Assembly: GCA_001465115.1 (NCBI GenBank) | Contig: CP013614.1 | Span: 2,232,001-2,296,000, forward strand | DNA from: Enterococcus silesiacus | GTDB lineage: Bacteria; Bacillota; Bacilli; Lactobacillales; Enterococcaceae | Reading direction: 5' to 3' | Length of the DNA stretch: 64,000 nt | In this document: positions 58,604 through 64,000 of the stretch, one piece after another | How the letters are laid out: every line of letters begins with the position of its first letter | Position numbering within the stretch: position 1 is the first letter of the stretch | The notes under the pieces: model-generated | Databases searched by the model: none | The model's input: the letters and a program-made list of their open reading frames with translations, nothing else | What the model was told of the DNA's origin: nothing | Position numbers and translations under genes: made by a program

Positions 58604-59494
58604 TTGGATATTAAACAATTGAAATACTTCGTTACGATCGTTGATTCAGATAATAATTTATCTGCTGCTGCAAAAAAAATACATCTATCTCAACCGGCAT
58701 TAAGTAAAATGATCAAAACGTTTGAAGAAGAAGAAAATGTCGCATTATTCGTCCGCAATCAGGGAAAGTTGTCCTCACTAACAACCGTTGGAGAAATGTT
58801 TTATGAACAAGCCCTTGAGGTTATTACTACGTATGAAGAGATGATGAAACAATTGGAAGCGAAAAACCGCTTTTTAAAAGGTACGATCACGATTGGTATT
58901 CCTCCATTGATTCTCTCCTTGGTTTTTGCTAGTTTTTTATCTAAGTTTATTCTTGAGCATCCAGAGATTAAAATCAATATCATTGAAGAAGGAGCTCATG
59001 AATTAAAAAAAATGCTCTTGGTAAATGAAATTGATTTAGCTATTTTGCTGCAGCCGACAGAACTTACAAGTATTGAAGAACATACCTTAGTTGAAGACGA
59101 GTTGTACGCCTTTATGAGCATCAACAATAAGTTTGCTGAGCAAGAATTTATTTCTTGGGAAGAGTTAGCCAAAGAGCCATTAGCATTATTTAATGATACT
59201 TTTATGATTCACCATCTCGTTATTAGTTATTTTGATAAATTAAATTTAAAACCAACGGTCAAAATTCAATCTGGCGCCTGGGATTTATTGCTAAAAACAA
59301 CATTTGATACACCTTTTTTGACTATTTTGCCTGCTCCCGTTAAGGATTTTATTCAAGAGCGAGATTATAAAGCGGTACGAATGCATCATCCGTTGTCTTG
59401 GAAAGTAACCGTGTGTCGACAAAAGAAGAAAAACTATTTGAATGTGGAAAAATTTGTTTTAAATAGTATTTTGAACTATTTTTCGGCATTATAA
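58604..59494 (+). CDS. LysR-family regulator
   Basis: 296 residues from a TTG after GGAGGGG. The helix-turn-helix LKYFVTIVDSDNNLSAAAKKIHLSQPALSKMIKTFEEE is followed by a ligand-binding domain starting GTITIGIPPLILSLVFA. It is divergent from the BKACE operon, with an inverted repeat operator in between, so it most likely activates that operon on sensing the keto acid or a related compound. Confidence 0.9.
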   Translation: MDIKQLKYFVTIVDSDNNLSAAAKKIHLSQPALSKMIKTFEEEENVALFVRNQGKLSSLTTVGEMFYEQALEVITTYEEMMKQLEAKNRFLKGTITIGIPPLILSLVFASFLSKFILEHPEIKINIIEEGAHELKKMLLVNEIDLAILLQPTELTSIEEHTLVEDELYAFMSINNKFAEQEFISWEELAKEPLALFNDTFMIHHLVISYFDKLNLKPTVKIQSGAWDLLLKTTFDTPFLTILPAPVKDFIQERDYKAVRMHHPLSWKVTVCRQKKKNYLNVEKFVLNSILNYFSAL

Positions 59495-59504
59495 ACATTG
59501 AAAA

Positions 59505-59545
59505 AATCTCCAGAACAAAACTAAATAAGTTTTGTTCTGGAGATT
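59505..59545. terminator. strong bidirectional terminator
   Basis: AATCTCCAGAACAAAACT pairs with AGTTTTGTTCTGGAGATT, 18 bases without mismatch, five-base loop, with T-rich flanks on both strands. It separates the converging LysR and oxidoreductase genes. Confidence 0.9.
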
Positions 59546-59571
59546 CTATATTTTTTAGATAATTAGGTAGG

Positions 59572-60513
59572 CTAGTCAGCCATTTTTATAACAATTTTTC
59601 CGACAGCATGGTGGGTTTCACTCAATGCATGAGCATCATAAACACCTTGTCTAGAGAATGGGAAAACTTCACCCACAACTGAGATCACTTTGCCAGAAGC
59701 CATTAAATCTGCAATTTCTTGTAGTTGTTTGCCGTTGGTTTGAAGCCAAATACTTTCAGCTTTAATATTTTTTTCTTTGGCTAACTCTTCATCTGCAATC
59801 CCAACGATTGAAATTAAGCGTCCCGTATCTGGTTTTAGCACAGAGAAACTTGCTTTTTGGATATCGCCACCCATTGTATCAAAAACTAAATCGATATCTG
59901 TTAACACGTCAGCAAAGTTTGTTGTATGATAATCAATCACTTCATCTGCACCTAGTTTTTTGAGCAAAGCATGATTTTTTTCGCTAGCCGTTGTAATAAC
60001 ATAGGCACCCGCTTGTTTCGCTAATTGGATCGCATAGGTTCCTACACCGCCAGCTCCAGCATGAATCAAGACTTTTTCACCTTTTTGAAGTTGTCCATGA
60101 TCAAAAAGTGCTTGTAACGCTGTTAACCCAGCTAAAGGAACAGCTGCTGCTGCTTCAAACGTAACATTTTCAGGGATTCTTGCTAATAGATTCTCATCAA
60201 CGATCGTCTCTTCAGCATAGGTTCCAAAACGCGTTGTTTCAGGACGAGCAAAGATTTTATCTCCAACTTTCCAATCAGTTACCGCACTACCAACTGCTGT
60301 AATAACACCAGCAACATCCCAACCTAAAATGATTGGAAACGGCCAGTCAAACATTTGTTTTAAATAACCTTCTCTTAATTTCCAGTCAATTGGATTGATC
60401 GATGTTGCATGTTCTTTAACAAGTACTTGGTGTTCTTTTAATTCAGGTAAGGTTACGTCTTGTTCCGTTAGTTCTTCTTTGCTACCATATTGATTGATGA
60501 CTACTGCTTTCAT
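59572..60513 (-). CDS. quinone-oxidoreductase-like zinc-independent MDR enzyme
   Basis: 313 residues from the ATG after GGAGG. MDR fold: a start AVVINQYGSKEELTEQDV, SINPIDWKLREGYLKQMFDW, WDVAGVITAVG and the NADPH-binding LIHAGAGGVGTYAIQLAK. It is a member of the NADP-dependent alkene/quinone reductase group. The substrate is unknown; a role in detoxifying electrophiles is usual for the group. Single gene. Confidence 0.9.
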   Translation of the reverse strand: MKAVVINQYGSKEELTEQDVTLPELKEHQVLVKEHATSINPIDWKLREGYLKQMFDWPFPIILGWDVAGVITAVGSAVTDWKVGDKIFARPETTRFGTYAEETIVDENLLARIPENVTFEAAAAVPLAGLTALQALFDHGQLQKGEKVLIHAGAGGVGTYAIQLAKQAGAYVITTASEKNHALLKKLGADEVIDYHTTNFADVLTDIDLVFDTMGGDIQKASFSVLKPDTGRLISIVGIADEELAKEKNIKAESIWLQTNGKQLQEIADLMASGKVISVVGEVFPFSRQGVYDAHALSETHHAVGKIVIKMAD

Positions 60514-60593
60514 ATTTACGATTCCTCCGTCTTTTAAACAAAATGTGAACTCAGTATACTCCTTATTTCTCATTTAGGTAAAAAATATGCTTA

Positions 60594-60633
60594 CAAAAAA
60601 TAAGAACAAAACGCTGAACGTCTTGTTCTTATC
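60594..60633 (-). terminator. terminator of the ABC transporter operon
   Basis: On the minus strand TAAGAACAAGACG pairs with CGTTTTGTTCTTA (one mismatch/G-T), followed by TTTTTT. Confidence 0.8.
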
Positions 60634-60646
60634 TTTTACTTATAGC

Positions 60647-61930
60647 TTATTCATAACGCAATGATTCGATTGGATCTAGTTTCGCTGCTCTTCTGGCTGG
60701 CAATGTTCCAGCAAGGAATGCGATTCCCATAATGATCAAAATAATCACAGCGGACGAAGATAGTGAAAATTGAATCAAGGTAAAGCCAGTTAATGACTGC
60801 AAGAATGAGTCAGCTGCGATTTGATTGATCAACGCACCTGCTCCGACTGCTCCTAAAATACCTAATAAGGAACCTAAAAATCCAATCAACGCGGCTTCAA
60901 AACTGAAAATTGTAAAGACTTTGCCGCTGCTAAGTCCCATCGCTTTCATCAAACCAATTTCTCTTGTCCGTTCTTGCACTGACATATACAATGTGTTGAT
61001 GATTCCAAAACTTGCCGCTAATAATGCAATCGCACCAAACATCGTTAAGACACCCGTGATCGCATTGATTACATTTCTGATCATACCGATTTGGTCTTCA
61101 ACCGTTTGTCCCATATAGCCCGCTTTATCTAAACGTTCTTTTACATCTGCGATTTCTGATTTTGTCACATCTTTGCTCATTTCACCCATGATCAGTCCAT
61201 ATTGGCCAGTCATCGCTTCTGGTAAACCTTCTTCGTTGATTTTTGAGATTTCATCCACAAGCGAACGGTTCAAAATAGACATTCCGCCTTGGATTAAACT
61301 AGTATTACGTACACCAACGATGGTCGCTTCAACTGTTTTTTCTTCTCCAGTGGCAGCAGAAGGTGCTGCAAGTTTGATTGTTTTACCAATTGCTTCTTCA
61401 CTTGATTTATAACCTAAAGATTTTACATATTCAGGTGCTAAATTGATTTGAAATTCCGAACTCTTTTGATCAAGTCCTTTGCCTGCTTCAAGATCTACAT
61501 TCAATTCTTCTACCATCGGCATTCCTGAAAAGACATATTTTTCATTGTTCTTTCCTGAAATATAACTTGTCGCAACGGATTTCATTGCTTCCGCATTTTT
61601 GATCCCATCAATTTTTTTAATTTTCTCAAGATCTTTGCTATCTAAAGCTTCCTGCTGCTGCATTGAGCTTGTCTTTTGGTCTTCATCATATTTTTGTGGC
61701 TCGCCTTCCTCACCAGTAGCTCCACTCATTTTTGGCTGAATCATGATTTGATTTTGACCACCCACACTACCGACTTGTTTATCGATATAATCATTGACCC
61801 CGATATTGACACCTGTTGTCAATGAAATCGTAAATGCTCCTATAAAAATGGCTACGATCGTTAAAATCGTCCGCCCTTTATTACGCATCAAATTTGAACT
61901 GGCTGATTTTAAAATATCACTAACTTTCAT
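60647..61930 (-). CDS. MacB-like ABC transporter permease
   Basis: 427 residues: N-terminal membrane helix (GRTILTIVAIFIGAFTISLT), a large extracellular MacB core domain (about 45-280), and three C-terminal helices (LTMFGAIALLAASFGIINTL, IGFLGSLLGILGAVGAGALI, IILIIMGIAFLAGTLPARRA). The ATPase gene upstream ends directly before its ATG. Such pairs export lipids, peptides or respond to antimicrobial peptides. The substrate is not visible. Confidence 0.9.
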   Translation of the reverse strand: MKVSDILKSASSNLMRNKGRTILTIVAIFIGAFTISLTTGVNIGVNDYIDKQVGSVGGQNQIMIQPKMSGATGEEGEPQKYDEDQKTSSMQQQEALDSKDLEKIKKIDGIKNAEAMKSVATSYISGKNNEKYVFSGMPMVEELNVDLEAGKGLDQKSSEFQINLAPEYVKSLGYKSSEEAIGKTIKLAAPSAATGEEKTVEATIVGVRNTSLIQGGMSILNRSLVDEISKINEEGLPEAMTGQYGLIMGEMSKDVTKSEIADVKERLDKAGYMGQTVEDQIGMIRNVINAITGVLTMFGAIALLAASFGIINTLYMSVQERTREIGLMKAMGLSSGKVFTIFSFEAALIGFLGSLLGILGAVGAGALINQIAADSFLQSLTGFTLIQFSLSSSAVIILIIMGIAFLAGTLPARRAAKLDPIESLRYE

Positions 61931-62611
61931 CTACTCGTTCCCTCCCACAATTAATCCGTCACGTACATGGATTTGACGATCACAGCGTGCTGCAAGTTCT
62001 GGATCATGCGTCACAATAATCAGCGTGATCCCTTTTTCTTTGTTCAAATCAAATAATAGCTGCTCGATTTTATCCCCTGTTGTCGAATCCAGATTTCCTG
62101 TAGGTTCGTCTGCAAAAATAATTTTAGGGTTATTGACTAGAGCTCGCGCAATACACACACGTTGCTTTTGACCACCAGATAAGTTGTTAGCTTTATTGTT
62201 GATTTTATCGTCTAATTCAACAGCTTTCAGTGCTTCAAGCGCCATTTCTTTACGTTTACTATTTGAAATACCACCGATTTTCAATGGCAACATAACATTA
62301 TTTAAAACGGTATCTTTTGGGTTCATGAAAAATTGTTGGAAAACAAAACCGAATTGTTTGTTTCTCGTTTTATCCAACTCTTTTTTACTAATACTCGTTA
62401 CATTTTGGTCATTTAATAAAATTTCTCCTGAAGTTGGTTGATCTAATAATGCTAAAATATGCATCAATGTCGATTTGCCTGATCCGCTTTTTCCAATGAT
62501 CGCAACGGATTCTCCTTCTTCAATTTTCAGATCTACACCTTTTAATGCATCAAATTTTGATTCATTACGGCCATAACTTTTCTTTATATTTCTTGCTTCA
62601 ATTACAGACAT
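61931..62611 (-). CDS. MacB/LolD-type ABC transporter ATPase
   Basis: 226 residues: Walker A IIGKSGSGKSTLMHIL, Q-loop VFQQFFMN, signature NLSGGQKQRVCIARALV, Walker B IIFADEPTGNLDS and switch VTHDPEL. It works with the permease encoded right behind it (no gap between stop and start). Confidence 0.95.
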   Translation of the reverse strand: MSVIEARNIKKSYGRNESKFDALKGVDLKIEEGESVAIIGKSGSGKSTLMHILALLDQPTSGEILLNDQNVTSISKKELDKTRNKQFGFVFQQFFMNPKDTVLNNVMLPLKIGGISNSKRKEMALEALKAVELDDKINNKANNLSGGQKQRVCIARALVNNPKIIFADEPTGNLDSTTGDKIEQLLFDLNKEKGITLIIVTHDPELAARCDRQIHVRDGLIVGGNE

Positions 62612-62867
62612 GTTTTCCCCTCCACTAATTCTATCGCTTTATTCTGCATTTCTTCGTTATTTTACAAACCTAATTCCTCTTTTTCATGTGCTCCTTCCTG
62701 CTTCTTTCTCTTACTATTTTGCGGTAATTCAGCGAACTTGTCATGGTACCTAAGACCTATATTTTACGGACTTAAGGTTGATAAAAAAACAACACCTATC
62801 AGCTGTTAACGCTAACAAGCATTGTTTCTCAGTCTTTTTGATAACAAAAACAAATTGAACTATTCCC
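62612..62867. other. gap without a gene
   Basis: About 255 bases between two minus-strand genes. It should hold the promoter of the ABC transporter. A weak hairpin (GCTGTTA / TAACA-GC, near 62,800) may terminate the glycerate kinase gene's neighbour strand; nothing else is seen. Confidence 0.35.
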
Positions 62868-63989
62868 CTATTCCTTCATCAATAACAATATATCTAATGT
62901 ACGCTGTACTGCTTTATATAAATTTGTTTTAGCTTCAATCATCGCTTCATCCAGTGTTGTTATATGATCAATGATTGGTACGATTACTGAAACCCCCTCT
63001 TCACTAAATCGTTTTTGATCGCCTTTAAAACTGCCTACAAATGCGATCACTGGTACATTGTATTTTTTTGCAATCCGTCCAATGCCAATCGGTACTTTCC
63101 CTTGAAGGCTCTGAACATCCATCTGCCCTTCGCCAGTAATGACTAAATCAGCTTGTTCGATCGCTTGTTCTAAGTCTGTTTGTTCTGAAATAAACTCAAA
63201 GCCAGAGTAAAAGACTCCTTTTAAAAATACCCTGATCGCAAAGCCAAGACCTCCAGCTGCACCATCTCCTGAAAAATCATCTTGAGCCCCACTTATTACT
63301 TTTTGATAATTCTTCATGCCATACTCATATTTGTCTACTTCATTTTCCGTTAAACCTTTTTGACGGCCAAACATGTGGACTGCACCTGAATCACCTAACA
63401 ATGGGCTCGCAACATCTGAAGCAATCAAAAATGTGATTTCTGCTAAACGTGATTCTAAATGTTCATCTGAAAAATGAGTGATTTGGCCTAAGCTGCTTCC
63501 TTTAGCTGGCAACAGTTGTCCAGCTTGATCAAAAAATTCAACCCCTAAAGCGCTCAATAAACCGATTCCGCCATCTACTGTCCCAGTTCCACCCAGCCCG
63601 ACAACGATTGTTTTAGCCCCTTGCTCCATGGCAGCCAAAATCAGCTCTCCAGTACCATAAGAGGACGTATTTAGTGGATGGGTCTTTTCCGTACCATCTA
63701 AATATTGAATGCCTGAAGCTGCAGCAGATTCGATCACAGCTAATTTTTGAGATTCAAACCAACCAAAATCGACTGTGACCAACTGTCCATCTAACGCCTT
63801 TATTTGTACAGGAATTTGCTGTCCGCCACTATTTTTTACGACAGCCGCCACGGTCCCTTCACCACCGTCTGCGATAGCTACTTCTTTCACAACATGCCCT
63901 TGTTTTGTAAAGACCTCTGCGACGATTTGATTCGCTTCAATACTAGACAGCGAGCCTTTCATTGAATCAATAGCTGTTACAATATTCAT
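62868..63989 (-). CDS. glycerate kinase
   Basis: 373 residues, the complete GlxK/GarK-type family member. Motifs: start IVTAIDSMKGSLSSIEANQI, KEVAIADGGEGTVAAVV, VVGLGGTGTVDGGIGLLSAL, DLVITGEGQMDVQSLQGKVP and the end VIVPIIDHITTLDEAM. It phosphorylates D-glycerate to 2- or 3-phosphoglycerate, feeding glycolysis. It begins just inside the window's right edge and its upstream context is missing. Confidence 0.95.
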   Translation of the reverse strand: MNIVTAIDSMKGSLSSIEANQIVAEVFTKQGHVVKEVAIADGGEGTVAAVVKNSGGQQIPVQIKALDGQLVTVDFGWFESQKLAVIESAAASGIQYLDGTEKTHPLNTSSYGTGELILAAMEQGAKTIVVGLGGTGTVDGGIGLLSALGVEFFDQAGQLLPAKGSSLGQITHFSDEHLESRLAEITFLIASDVASPLLGDSGAVHMFGRQKGLTENEVDKYEYGMKNYQKVISGAQDDFSGDGAAGGLGFAIRVFLKGVFYSGFEFISEQTDLEQAIEQADLVITGEGQMDVQSLQGKVPIGIGRIAKKYNVPVIAFVGSFKGDQKRFSEEGVSVIVPIIDHITTLDEAMIEAKTNLYKAVQRTLDILLLMKE

Positions 63990-64000
63990 CTTCTACCCTC

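Overview
The window is a chromosomal stretch of a low-GC Gram-positive bacterium, almost certainly an Enterococcus. The grounds are the codon and base composition, AGGAGG-type ribosome binding sites, PTS-based sugar uptake everywhere, an enterocin A-type immunity gene, a holin-like type I toxin, and several intergenic repeat families of the kind scattered in enterococcal genomes. No tRNA, rRNA, CRISPR array, phage or insertion sequence was seen.

Layout. 1-0.5 kb: end of a family 1 phospho-glycosidase. 0.6-3 kb: a minus-strand triad of membrane-anchored subtilase, secreted toxin-like protein and probable immunity protein. 3-5.5 kb: a scarred region with two tandem structured RNA-like elements, a frameshifted small gene and a deletion that fused the remains of a UvrA-like gene and a MerR-like gene. 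5.5-9.5 kb: a type VIIb secretion effector module. It has a lipase toxin with N-terminal lipase and C-terminal helical targeting part (as in staphylococcal TslA), a DUF1433-like immunity protein, small helical partners, and a decayed WXG100 gene and decayed second lipase copy behind it. 9.5-31 kb: metabolism. This part holds Tag glycosylase, an ascorbate-type PTS with split transketolase, a GH65 phosphorylase/PTS/GH1 operon with an AraC regulator, stress proteins, LemA/TPM, a GntR-controlled PTS-IIC/GH1 pair and the FetAB exporter.

31-49 kb is an accessory region rich in small proteins. It has a DNA-alkylation repair protein, an orphan enterocin immunity gene, a hydrolase and a WYL regulator. 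Then comes a 6-kb minus-strand array (37.4-43.5 kb) of small immunity-like genes and gene remnants, nearly every one preceded by a short conserved motif (17 sites, core AAAAAGGAT on the coding strand). A type I toxin-antitoxin locus sits inside the array. Upstream lie a large peptidoglycan-binding/DUF1906 protein with a lipoprotein partner and two secreted proteins of unknown function. Together with the triad at 1-3 kb and the lipase module, this suggests a strain shaped by contact-dependent or secreted-toxin competition.

49-64 kb returns to metabolism. There is a nitroreductase/VOC dioxygenase pair, a nitroreductase controlled by a divergent ArsR-type gene, and a complete-looking beta-keto acid catabolic operon (BKACE, cyclase, GntP-type permease, thiolase, two-subunit CoA transferase) divergent from a LysR regulator. 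A quinone oxidoreductase, a MacB-like ABC transporter and glycerate kinase close the window.

Calls come from reading motifs and context only; family names for small proteins are tentative where stated.
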